64,000 nt of DNA from Hyphomicrobium_A sp963817485 (lineage in GTDB: Bacteria > Pseudomonadota > Alphaproteobacteria > Rhizobiales > Hyphomicrobiaceae). The DNA lies in assembly GCA_963817485.1 (NCBI GenBank), contig CAWFOR010000013.1, positions 62,001-126,000 on the forward strand. Direction: 5' to 3'. The position numbers and the translations under genes were made by a program. Positions 21,295 to 30,400 of this stretch are shown here, one piece after another. Under the pieces are notes generated by a model. The model saw only the letters and a program-made list of their open reading frames with translations, was not told the DNA's origin and made no database searches. The first letter of the stretch is position 1, and every line of letters starts with the position of its first letter.

Positions 21295-22425
21295 TCACGC
21301 CGCGATCGCGGCGGGCTTTGCAATCTTCTCCCACGCCGCAAGGAACGCGGCGACGTCGCCTTCGCTCGTCTCCGGGCCGAGGCTCACGCGGATCGCCGAG
21401 CCCGCGATATCGGGCCCGAGGCCCATGGCTTCGAGCACGTGGCTCGCCTTGACCTTGCCGGAAAAGCACGCCGCGCCGGCGCTCACCGCAATCCCGTCGA
21501 GATCGAGCTTGATGACGAGCGTCTCGGCCGGCTTGCCCGGCAGCGCGATGCACGCGGTGTTGGCGACACGCGGGGCCTCGCGGCCGACGATCACCGCCGC
21601 CGGCGTCATGCGCACGACGCCATCCTCGAGCATGTCGCGCAGTCGGCTGATGCGCGCCACCGCATGGGCTTCGCGCTTCAAGGCCGCCGCGGCGGCGCCG
21701 AAGCCGGCGATGCCGGTGACGTTCTCTGTTCCACCGCGCCGGCGCCGCTCCTGTCCGCCCCCCTTGATGAAGGGCGTCAGCGCGACGCCATCGCGGATTA
21801 TGAGCGCGCCCACGCCGCGCGGGCCGCCGAGCTTATGCGCCGAAAGCACCATGGCGTCGGCGCCGAGCGCCGCAAAATCGACATCGACGCGACCGGGCGC
21901 CTGCACGGCATCCACGTGCATCACAGCGCCGAGCCGCCGCGCCTCCGCGGCAACCTCGGCGACCGGCTGGATTACGCCGGTCTCGTTGTTGGCCATCATC
22001 AGGCTCGCGAGCACGCGCCCCGAGCGCTCGCGCGCCCGCGCGAGTGTCGCCGTCGCCGCCTCGACATCGACGATGCCGCTCGCCGATACCGGCAGCGACG
22101 CGAGCCGTGCGCCGGAGGCCCGCGCGGGCGCCAGCACCGAGTCGTGCTCGATCGCCGAGACGCAGATCTCGTCCCAGCCGGCAGCCATCACCCAGTTGTT
22201 GGCCTCCGTCGCGCCGCTGGTGAACACGACCTCGCTGGGCTTAGCATTCACGAGTTGCGCAACCTCTTCGCGTGCCCGCTCAACGATCGCGCGAACGGCA
22301 CGCCCCTCGGCGTGCACCGATGAAGGGTTTCCGGTGGTGTCCATAGACGCGACCATCGCGGCGCGCGCCTCCGCGCGCAGCGGCGCGGACGCGTTGTAGT
22401 CGAGGTATGTGCGCAAACGAGTCAT
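21295..22425 (-). CDS. Class I cysteine desulfurase (NifS/IscS type)
   Basis: A second PLP cysteine desulfurase, 376 residues from ATG 22425, which overlaps the iscR stop as ATGA. Visible are YLDYNASAPLR, VFTSGATEANNWV, ASLMMANNETGVIQPV, VDAVQAPGR, SAHKLGGPRGVGAL with the PLP lysine, RRGGTENVTGIAGFG, and VSAGAACFSGK with the catalytic cysteine region. It differs from SufS by its class I loop, so the operon carries two desulfurases, an arrangement common in alphaproteobacteria. It may supply sulfur for tRNA thiolation or SUF. Confidence 0.9.
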   Translation of the reverse strand: MTRLRTYLDYNASAPLRAEARAAMVASMDTTGNPSSVHAEGRAVRAIVERAREEVAQLVNAKPSEVVFTSGATEANNWVMAAGWDEICVSAIEHDSVLAPARASGARLASLPVSASGIVDVEAATATLARARERSGRVLASLMMANNETGVIQPVAEVAAEARRLGAVMHVDAVQAPGRVDVDFAALGADAMVLSAHKLGGPRGVGALIIRDGVALTPFIKGGGQERRRRGGTENVTGIAGFGAAAAALKREAHAVARISRLRDMLEDGVVRMTPAAVIVGREAPRVANTACIALPGKPAETLVIKLDLDGIAVSAGAACFSGKVKASHVLEAMGLGPDIAGSAIRVSLGPETSEGDVAAFLAAWEKIAKPAAIAA

Positions 22426-22895
22426 CCGACCGCCCATTCTTTCTCAGGCGCCTGCATCGCGAGCTTGTCGGCCGGAATTCCGTCGAGCACCTCTTGCAGC
22501 GTCACGTTGGCGAGGAAGGCCGCGATGTGGCCGCCGAGCGCGTGCCACAATTCGTGCGTCAGGCAGCGCTGCTCGCCGAGGCAGCCGGCCTCGCCTTCGA
22601 CGCAGCGCGTCATGCGCGTCTCCTCCTCCACGGCGTCCATGATCTCGGCGATCGAGATGTCCTTGGCGCGCCGGGCGAGCACGTAGCCGCCGGTTCGGCC
22701 GCGCGCGCTTTCGACGAGACCCGCGCGCCGCAGGCGCAGAAAGATCTGCTCCAGATAGGCGATCGAAAGGTTCTGCCGCTCGGCGATGGCCGAAAGCGGC
22801 ACCGCGCCGCCCTGCCCACCGCATTGTGGCGCCCCGCACTTGGCGAGGTCGGCCATAGCCATCACGGCGTAACGAGCCTTGGTATTCAACTCCAC
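22422..22895 (-). CDS. iscR: Rrf2 family [2Fe-2S] transcriptional regulator (IscR type)
   Basis: Regulator of the suf operon, 157 residues if translation starts at GTG 22895, which has GGAGGA (22910-22905) nine bases upstream; an ATG at 22916 is also in frame. The winged helix shows KARYAVMAMADLA, IAERQNLSIAYLEQIFLRL and a wing with GRTGGYVLAR. Three cysteines, RCVEGEAGCLGEQRCLTHEL (about residues 100-113), match the IscR cluster-binding pattern, so it should sense cluster status. It is the first gene of the operon and overlaps iscS by four bases. Confidence 0.9.
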   Translation of the reverse strand: MELNTKARYAVMAMADLAKCGAPQCGGQGGAVPLSAIAERQNLSIAYLEQIFLRLRRAGLVESARGRTGGYVLARRAKDISIAEIMDAVEEETRMTRCVEGEAGCLGEQRCLTHELWHALGGHIAAFLANVTLQEVLDGIPADKLAMQAPEKEWAVG

Positions 22896-23023
22896 GACAC
22901 CACATCCTCCCGCCATCGGGGCCGCTCGCACCGGCTTTCCGGCGCTTTCGCTTGCAATCGGCACCCGGGCCTGTGCTAAGAAGCGCGACCGTTGAAAAGC
23001 CGGGCTGCCGCAGACCCCGCTCT

Positions 23024-23079
23024 TTCGAACCGTTCTAAACTCGTATGTTGAATATGAAAATTCCGAGCCCACAAGTCAA
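23024..23079 (-). promoter_or_regulatory. Probable promoter and operator of the iscR-suf operon
   Basis: On the minus strand, TTGACT (23079-23074) and CATATT (23056-23051) are spaced by 17 bases, a good sigma-70-like pair. An imperfect dyad, TTAGAACGGTTCGAA (23038-23024), lies just downstream, around where transcription would start. Position suggests autoregulation by IscR or iron control. The promoter is read from sequence; the operator role is inference. Confidence 0.55.
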
Positions 23080-23160
23080 GGTTTCGGAGCGGCCGAATTA
23101 ACGGTCCCGACGATCCGCCTACGGACCGAGCCATAACCCCCAAAAGAGCTGGAAAAATCG

Positions 23161-23916
23161 ATGCCCGAGCTGATCATCAATGGGCCTGCGGGCCGCATCG
23201 AGGCCCGCTATCACCACGATAACGCGGGCGACGGCCCCATCGCCCTCATCCTGCATCCCCACCCGCAGTTCGGCGGGACCATGAACAATCAGGTTGTCTA
23301 TACGCTCTATCACACGTTCGCGGAGCGCGGCTTCTCGGTGCTGCGCTTCAACTTCCGCGGCGTCGGCCGCAGCCAGGGCATCTGGGACGGCGGCCCCGGC
23401 GAGCTGTCGGACGCGGCATCCGCGCTCGACTGGCTGCAGATCGTCAAGCCCGACGCCAAGAGCTGCTGGATTGCCGGCGTCTCCTTCGGCACCTGGATCG
23501 CCATGCAGCTCCTGATGCGCCGCCCCGAGGTCGAAGGCTTCATCTGCGTGGCGCCCCCGTCGAACCTCTACGATTTCTCCTTCCTCGCGCCCTGCCCGTC
23601 GTCCGGCCTGATGATCAACGGCGACAAGGATCGCGTGGTGCCGTCGAACTCGGTGGGGGAGCTGTCCCAGCGCTTGAAAACCCAGCGCGGCATCAAGATC
23701 ACCCACCAGGTCATCCCCGGGGCCAATCACTTCTTCGAAAACAAGCTCGATGAGCTCAAGGAGGCCGTCGGCACCTACGTCGATGAGCGCATGGAGCAGG
23801 CCGAGAAGGACCGCGCCAAGGAGAAAGAGCGCGAGCAGGAGCGTGAGCGCGAGCGCCAGCGCCAGCGCGAGATCGAGCGGCAGGAAGAGCAAGACGGCGG
23901 CGGCGTCGAAGCCTGA
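23161..23916 (+). CDS. Alpha/beta hydrolase with a charged C-terminal tail
   Basis: A 251-residue cytosolic hydrolase of the alpha/beta fold. It has LILHPHPQFGGTMNNQVV (about 29-46), FNFRGVGRSQG, the nucleophile elbow GVSFGTW, NGDKDRVVP for the acid, and GANHFFENK for the catalytic histidine. The His-Pro-His-Pro start and short cap match a widespread bacterial group of unknown substrate. The last 35 residues are almost only Glu, Arg, Gln and Lys (from MEQAEKDRAKEKE on), probably a single long helix. It is divergent from iscR and followed after 35 bases by the M28 peptidase, perhaps in one transcript. Confidence 0.85.
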   Translation: MPELIINGPAGRIEARYHHDNAGDGPIALILHPHPQFGGTMNNQVVYTLYHTFAERGFSVLRFNFRGVGRSQGIWDGGPGELSDAASALDWLQIVKPDAKSCWIAGVSFGTWIAMQLLMRRPEVEGFICVAPPSNLYDFSFLAPCPSSGLMINGDKDRVVPSNSVGELSQRLKTQRGIKITHQVIPGANHFFENKLDELKEAVGTYVDERMEQAEKDRAKEKEREQERERERQRQREIERQEEQDGGGVEA

Positions 23917-23951
23917 GAAGGACTCGGCGGCGAACGCGGGCAGATGGCATC

Positions 23952-24950
23952 GTGAACAAAATCGTGGTGTGGGCTGCGGGCTTTCTGGTTGTCGTCGTCG
24001 CGCTCGGCGCGGCGGCCTACTGGTATGCGCTGAGCCTGCCGGGAAAGAGCTTCACTGGCCCCCTTTCACCGCCGACGCGCGCCGAAGAAGACCTCGCCCA
24101 GCGTCTGCAGCGCCACGTGACCGCAATCGCGAGCGTGCCGCACAATGTCTCGCACCCTGACGCGCTCGATAAATCCGCCGCCTATATCGAGGGCGAGCTG
24201 AAAGCGCTCGGTTACACGCCGCTGTCCCAAGTCTACGACACCGACGGCAAGTCCGTGCGCAACATCGAGATCGTGCTGGCGCCTCCGGGCGCGGCCCCCG
24301 AAGTCGAGACCATCGTCGTCGGCGCGCACTATGATTCCGCCGGCGTGGCCCCCGGGGCAAACGATAACGCCACCGGCGTCGCCGCGGCGCTCGAGATCGC
24401 GAGCGTGTTGAAGGACGTGCCGCTGAAGACCAAGGCGCTCCGGATCGTGCTGTTCGTCAACGAGGAGCCGCCCTACGACCGCACGCCCTACATGGGGAGC
24501 GTCCGCTACGCGCACATGCTGAAGGACCAGAACGTGCGCGTCGCCGGCATGATGTCGCTCGAAACGCTCGGCTGCTTCTCGGACGAGCCGGGCAGCCAGA
24601 AATATCCCGCGCCCTTTGGGCTGATCTTTCCCAACAAGGCGAACTTCATCGCCTTCGTGGCCATGCCGGGATCGCGCAGCTTCCTGCACGACGTCGTCGC
24701 CAGCTTCCGCAAGCACACCGACTTCCCGACCATCGGCGGCACCGCGCCCGATCAGGTCGACGGCATCGGCTGGTCGGACCACTGGTCGTTCTGGCAGCTC
24801 GGCTATCCGGCGGTCATGGTGACGGACACCGCGCTCTTCCGCTATCGCCACTACCACAAGCCGACCGATACGCCCGACAAGGTCGACTACAAGAAGCTCG
24901 CCCGCATCACGCTGGGGCTCGAGCAGACCGTCCGCGACCTGCTGCAGTAA
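23952..24950 (+). CDS. M28 family zinc metallopeptidase, membrane-anchored
   Basis: A 332-residue protein with a GTG start at 23952 and an uncleaved-looking hydrophobic anchor at residues 4-27, so the enzyme faces the periplasm. The M28 fold is marked by VGAHYDSAGVAPGANDN (H126, D128, D138), the catalytic pair in FVNEEPP (171-172), and late ligands in GWSDHWSFW and RYRHYHKPTDTPDKVDY. The family cleaves amino-terminal residues from peptides, or acts as a glutaminyl-cyclase-like enzyme; the substrate is unknown here. It lies behind the alpha/beta hydrolase and is convergent with anmK. Confidence 0.87.
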   Translation: MNKIVVWAAGFLVVVVALGAAAYWYALSLPGKSFTGPLSPPTRAEEDLAQRLQRHVTAIASVPHNVSHPDALDKSAAYIEGELKALGYTPLSQVYDTDGKSVRNIEIVLAPPGAAPEVETIVVGAHYDSAGVAPGANDNATGVAAALEIASVLKDVPLKTKALRIVLFVNEEPPYDRTPYMGSVRYAHMLKDQNVRVAGMMSLETLGCFSDEPGSQKYPAPFGLIFPNKANFIAFVAMPGSRSFLHDVVASFRKHTDFPTIGGTAPDQVDGIGWSDHWSFWQLGYPAVMVTDTALFRYRHYHKPTDTPDKVDYKKLARITLGLEQTVRDLLQ

Positions 24951-24954
24951 AGAT

Positions 24955-26058
24955 TCATCGCGGCGCCTTGACGAGCACGCCGCCGGTCAGCGGCTGGCTC
25001 ACGCCGGTCGTGTCGGGATAGGTGATCGGCAGCCCCAGCACCGAGCGCACGGCGAGGTAGGCCCACGCCTCCGCCTCGATGAAGTCGCCGTTGAGACCCA
25101 GCGCCTCGGCCGGCACCACGGCGTTCGGCACGTTCGACGCCAGCATGCTCATGAGCGTGCGGTTCTTGCGCCCGCCCCCGCATACGACCCAGACCCGCGG
25201 CTCGATCGGCGTGTGCTCGCGTGCTCTGGCGATCGAGGCCGCGGTGAAGGCGGTGAGCGTCGCCGCGCCATCCTCCAGCGACAGCCCGGCGACGGGGGCA
25301 GCGGAGAAATCGTTGCGGTCGAGCGATTTTGGCGGCAACTGCCCGAAATAGCCGTTCGTCAGCAGCGCCGTCAGCGCCTCCTCGTTGACACGCCCGCGCT
25401 TGGCGCACGCGCCGTCGGCATCGTGCGCCGCACCCGTGTGCTTCTGCATCCAATCGTCGAGAAGCGCATTTCCGGGCCCTGTGTCGAACGCGATGATGCG
25501 CTCGCCGATCCAGGTGACGTTGGCGACGCCGCCGATGTTCACGAAGGCAGCCGGAAGCATTGCGAGCTGCACGGCAAGGGCGCGGTGGTAGATCGGGACC
25601 AGCGGCGCCCCCTGCCCGCCCGCAGCCACATCGGCCGCGCGCATGTCGAACACGATGTCGAGGCCCGTCTGCTCGCTGAGCAACGCGCCGTCTCCGAGTT
25701 GCACCGTCATGGCGCGCGCCGGATCGTGCAGCACCGTCTGGCCGTGATAGCCGACGAGGTCGATCGTGCCGCGGTCGATGCCGTTGGCGGCTAGGAAGCG
25801 CTTCACGGCTTCCGCATTCAGAAGCGTCAGGTCGCGCTCCAAATCGCGCAATAGGCCCGGGCGATCCTCGCGCCTGACCAAGGATTTGGCCTCGCCGAGC
25901 GCATTGCGCAGCCGTAGCCTGATCTCGGACGGATAGGGGAAGGCCGCCGCCGGCCCATGCTGCAGCTCGCGGTTGCCGTCCGTTGCGAGGAGCGCCACGT
26001 CGATGCCGTCCATCGAGGTGCCGCTCATCAACCCGAGCGCGCGCTGAAGCTTGCCCAT
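24955..26058 (-). CDS. anmK: Anhydro-N-acetylmuramic acid kinase
   Basis: AnmK phosphorylates and opens 1,6-anhydro-MurNAc during peptidoglycan recycling. The product is 367 residues from ATG 26058. Family blocks are ALGLMSGTSMDGIDVALL at the N-terminus (phosphate-binding GTSMDG at 12-17), VGYHGQTVLHDP, GQGAPLVPIYHRAL, FVNIGGVANVTWI, FDTGPGNALLDDW, CGGGRKNRTLM and, near the end, GDFIEAEAWAYLAVR. It is divergent from tyrS with 66 bases between starts. The frame is intact. Confidence 0.95.
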   Translation of the reverse strand: MGKLQRALGLMSGTSMDGIDVALLATDGNRELQHGPAAAFPYPSEIRLRLRNALGEAKSLVRREDRPGLLRDLERDLTLLNAEAVKRFLAANGIDRGTIDLVGYHGQTVLHDPARAMTVQLGDGALLSEQTGLDIVFDMRAADVAAGGQGAPLVPIYHRALAVQLAMLPAAFVNIGGVANVTWIGERIIAFDTGPGNALLDDWMQKHTGAAHDADGACAKRGRVNEEALTALLTNGYFGQLPPKSLDRNDFSAAPVAGLSLEDGAATLTAFTAASIARAREHTPIEPRVWVVCGGGRKNRTLMSMLASNVPNAVVPAEALGLNGDFIEAEAWAYLAVRSVLGLPITYPDTTGVSQPLTGGVLVKAPR

Positions 26059-26124
26059 CCGACCCTTCCTGTGCAACTTCCCACGCCACCCGGCAACGGG
26101 GCGGCGGAGACTCATACAGGCGTC

Positions 26125-27378
26125 ATGGCCAAACTCAAATCGGACTTCTTGCGAACGCTTCACGAGCGCGGATTCGTGCATCAGTGCTCGGACGAGCCCG
26201 GCCTCGATGCGCTGGCCGAAAAAGGCGAGATCGTCGCCTATGTCGGCTACGACTGCACCGCGCCGTCGCTGCACGTCGGCAGCCTGCTTTCGATCATGAT
26301 GCTGCGCTGGCTGCAGCAGGCGGGCGGCAAGCCCATCGTGCTGATGGGCGGCGGCACCACGCGGGTCGGCGACCCCTCGGGCAAGGACGAGACGCGCCAG
26401 ATCCGTTCGATCGAGGAGATCGATGCCAACAAGGCCGGCATGCAGCAGGCCTTCGCCAAATTCCTGAAATTCGGGTCGGGCAAGACCGACGCCCTGATGG
26501 TCGACAACGCCGAATGGCTTGCGGGCCTCAACTACATCGAGTTCCTGCGCGACGTGGGCCGGCATTTCTCCGTCAACCGCATGCTGACCATGGACTCGGC
26601 AAAGATGCGGCTCGAGCGCGAGCAGGAGCTGTCGTTCATCGAGTTCAACTACATGCTGCTGCAGGCCTACGACTACGTGGAGCTTTCACGCCGCTACGCT
26701 TGCAATCTGCAGATGGGCGGCTCCGACCAGTGGGGCAACATCGTCACCGGCATCGACCTCGGCCGGCGTATGGGAACGCCGCAGCTCTACGCGCTGACAT
26801 GCCCGCTGTTGACGACCGCGTCCGGCGCCAAGATGGGCAAGACGGCAGCGGGTGCGGTGTGGCTAAACGAGGCGCAGCTTTCGGCGTACGACTACTGGCA
26901 ATACTGGCGCAACACCGAGGACGCGGACGTCGAGCGCTTCCTGAAGCTGTTCACGATCCTGCCGCTCGATGAGATCGCGCGGCTCGCAGCGCTCCAGGGC
27001 GCGGAGATCAACGAGGGCAAGAAGGTGCTGGCGACGGAGGCGACCGCGCTTCTGCATGGGCGCGAGCAGGCGGAGGCTGCAGCCGAGACCGCGCGGGCCA
27101 CCTTCGAGGAGGGCGCACTCGCGCAGAGCCTGCCGACGGTCGAGATGAAGCGCGCGGAGCTCGGAGCCGGCGTCGGCGTGCTGACCGCCTATGTCAATGC
27201 CGGGCTCGTCGCCTCGACCAGCGAAGCGCGGCGCCAGATCAAGGGCGGCGGCGTGAGGGTCAACGACAAGACCGTGACCGACGAGAAGATGACGCTCACA
27301 CTCGGCGACCTCACGCCCGAGGGCGTCATCAAGCTCTCGCTCGGCAAGAAGAAGCACGTGCTGCTGAAACCGGTGTGA
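26125..27378 (+). CDS. tyrS: Tyrosyl-tRNA synthetase
   Basis: Class I aminoacyl-tRNA synthetase, 417 residues from ATG 26125. The HIGH-equivalent is LHVGS (49-53) and the KMSKS-equivalent AKMGKT (about 235-240). Tyrosine-binding parts include VGYDCTAPS, FIEFNYMLLQAYDYVEL and MGGSDQWGNIVTGIDL. A C-terminal S4 RNA-binding domain from about residue 350 shows NAGLVASTSEARRQIKGGGV and VNDKTV. An essential gene with a clean frame. Confidence 0.96.
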   Translation: MAKLKSDFLRTLHERGFVHQCSDEPGLDALAEKGEIVAYVGYDCTAPSLHVGSLLSIMMLRWLQQAGGKPIVLMGGGTTRVGDPSGKDETRQIRSIEEIDANKAGMQQAFAKFLKFGSGKTDALMVDNAEWLAGLNYIEFLRDVGRHFSVNRMLTMDSAKMRLEREQELSFIEFNYMLLQAYDYVELSRRYACNLQMGGSDQWGNIVTGIDLGRRMGTPQLYALTCPLLTTASGAKMGKTAAGAVWLNEAQLSAYDYWQYWRNTEDADVERFLKLFTILPLDEIARLAALQGAEINEGKKVLATEATALLHGREQAEAAAETARATFEEGALAQSLPTVEMKRAELGAGVGVLTAYVNAGLVASTSEARRQIKGGGVRVNDKTVTDEKMTLTLGDLTPEGVIKLSLGKKKHVLLKPV

Positions 27379-27418
27379 GTCTCGTGGTGCGCGCCCGAGC
27401 CTAATGCGGAGCGGGCGC

Positions 27419-30400
27419 CTACTGCTTCTTCTTCTTCGGCGGGTTCGGCACCGTCTGCGACGACCAGCCGTCAACCGTGTCGGAGTTCGCCTGCGAGCTC
27501 GCCTCGTCCTCCGACCCCTGCGGTGCTTCCTTGGGCGCCCCCATGGTCGTGCTGGAAGCGCGCACGTTCCCCTCTGCCGCCGGATTGGGCGTGTCGTCGC
27601 GACGCTGCACCTTCGGGTTGGGGTTCGTCATCTGGAAGATCTCGCGGAAGATGCCGGGAGCCAGCATGGCGAGCGGATTGACGATGACCTGCGGGTGGTC
27701 CATCGGGCCCTGGATGGCGTAGGTCATGCCCGACAGCCCCTCGCACTTCGGCCCCAGCGCGATAGGCCCGAAGATCGGGATCTCGCACAAGTCGCCCATA
27801 AGACCCTGCAGCGGAACGTATGTGCCGCCCAGATTCACGCGTCGCATCTTGAAGTCGATCTTGCCGCGGATCGAAGCGCCGAGGAGGGGCCCGCGCAAAT
27901 ACGATTCCTCCATCACGAACTGCCCGTAGCCGACCGAGAACGGCACGCGCATGCGGTTGAACTCGAAGACCTCGCGCACGACCTTGGGCCGCTTCGTCGC
28001 GCCGCTCTTGCCGGCCGCCTGCTCTTCGTCGACGGTGCTGAACACCTCGGAGACGACGGGGTCGCCGAGGATGCGGAAATCCTCCACATAGAGGACGCCG
28101 GTCTTCTCGGCCGGACCGCTGCCGTCGAGGTTCACCTCGAGCCGCACGCGGCCGCCCTGAATGTTGGGATAGAAGTCGATCAGCTTGAACGCCTGCCCGG
28201 CATCGGTCGAATCCGCCAGCAGCTGACGCGGCTGGCCGGGCTCCTGGCGCAACGCGACCGCGAGCGGCTTGCCGCCATCGAGGGTGCCTCGCACATCGAG
28301 CGCCGTCAGCTTCTCGCCGCGCTTGGACAGCTTCAGCTTCACCCCGCGCAGGTTGACCTCCGAGAAGCCGATCACGTTGGAGATCTCGGCATCGAGATCG
28401 ATGCCGTCGCGCGGCTTCTTAGCCGCCGGGTGCTGCTCGGCGAGCTGGCCAAGCGAGAACAGCGAGCGGAAGAAATCGCGCCCGTCGAAGGTCGACCCGT
28501 GCGCCTTCACCTTCCAGATGTTGTCGGATCCGAGCGAGCCCTGCACCTCCATGCGCGTCACGACATTGAGGGAGAAGTCCGGGAAGTAGAACTCGCGCAG
28601 GCGGTTGTCGGCGCCGATGGCGGCCCAGCCCTCGATCGCGATGTCGTCACCGGCAACCTTGAAGTTCTGCAGCTCAATCTTGTGCGTGCGCCCCTGTGCG
28701 ATGTCGCACTGGAGCATCGCCGGGCGCCCCGGCGACTTGTGCCAGGATACGTTCTCGAGCAGGAGGTCGGCGTTCGACAGATCCGCTCGCAGGCGGATCG
28801 CCGGCTCGTTACGCGCCCCCCGCGTGATGGTGATCTCGACCGGCACCTCGCCCTGCACGATGTGGTTGACGTCGAGGCCGAGCTGGGTGCGGTCGGTGTT
28901 GTCGAGCGTCGCGGTTATGCGCAGGGGCGGCTGCTTGTCGATGGGCGCGTCGAAGATGCGCTGCCAGCCTACCTTGGCGAGCACGCCGTTGATCAGGAGC
29001 TCGCCGTTGGCGTCGACCGCCTTCTCGGTGATGTCGAGGCCGATGCTGGCGCCCTGCACGTCGTAGGGACCCAGGATGTCCTTGGCCTTCCCGTCGGTGA
29101 TGTGCGCTTTGCCTTCGACCTTAATGGCGCTCGTGGGCGTGCCTGGGGTCAGCGGCAGCGACACCTTGAACTGCCCGTCGAACTTTCCATCGAGATTCTG
29201 GCGCGGCAGCCCAGCCTCCTCGAGCAGCCCGAGCGGCGACTTCTCGATCAAGCCGAGCACAAGGCCGAGGCTCGTCTCCGACGCGAACACGACCTCGCCC
29301 ATCGACGGCGCGGGGTTCAACACGTTGGTGACGGTAAAGCGACCGGCTTTCAGCGGCAGCTGATGCTCAGGATCGATCGCGACCGTGGCGTCGGGGATGG
29401 TCATCTCGAGGGCGTCATTCTCGATGCGCGTCAGCAGCCGCGGGGCAACGACCGGCGGCATGTTGTCGATGATCCGCATCTCGACGTCGGAGGCCTGCAC
29501 CGCCAGCGAGAGGCGATGCTCGGCGGGTTCCGCCCCGGCCTCGCCCGGCTCCATGCCGGCGCCGCTCACGAAGCGGAACGTGCCGCCGAGGAAGTTGGCG
29601 TGCGCCACCCTCTCGCCGACCCACTCGCGTGCGCCGGGCCCGATCGCCTTGGGCCACAGCGCCTTCAGCGTGTCGAGCGGCATCGGGCTGAGGCTTCCCT
29701 CGAGCCGCGTGCTGGCGGGGTCGGCACCGGCGACGAAATCGCCCTTCATGGCGATCTCCGCCCCACCGGCCTTGAGGTTGAAATCGGCAAGCTCGATCTC
29801 GCCTCGATGCGGCAGCACGCGACCCGTCGCGCGCCAGGACTGCAGCTTGACGGGCGCTACCGCAAACTCAGCCGCGGCGAACTCGCCCTCGTTGGCGCTG
29901 AGGTCGTAGCTCCAAACCGGATGGCCGTCCTTTTGGCCCTGGCTCTGCATCGCGCCCGACATGGTGATGCGGCTGCCGCGCCAGCGCAGCGTCGAGGGAG
30001 AGAGCAGCACCCGCTGCGCGGCTCCGTCGTAGGCGACCTTGATGGTGCCGCCGTCGACCTCCAGCGGCGCCTCGGGGAGCGCGGGAAGCCGCAGGCTGCC
30101 GTGGCCGATCTCGAGGCTCAGCGTCGCGGCACGGATGTCACCCGCCGTCGAAAGCTCAAGCGTCGCATCGCCCTCGACCGGCATGTCGAAGGCTTGCAGC
30201 AGGCTCAGTTGCGGCACGGCAGGGGCGAGACTGCGCGGGTGCAGATCGCGGATCGAGGTCTTGAGGGTGAGCGTGCGGTTGCGCTCCAATTCATCGGTCT
30301 CGAACGTGAGCTTCCAGGGCTGCCCACCGGACTCGACGGTGGCACGCCCGGAGATGACGCTGCGCGCACGCCCGTGCATCAGCGCGACGACCAGCGAAGG

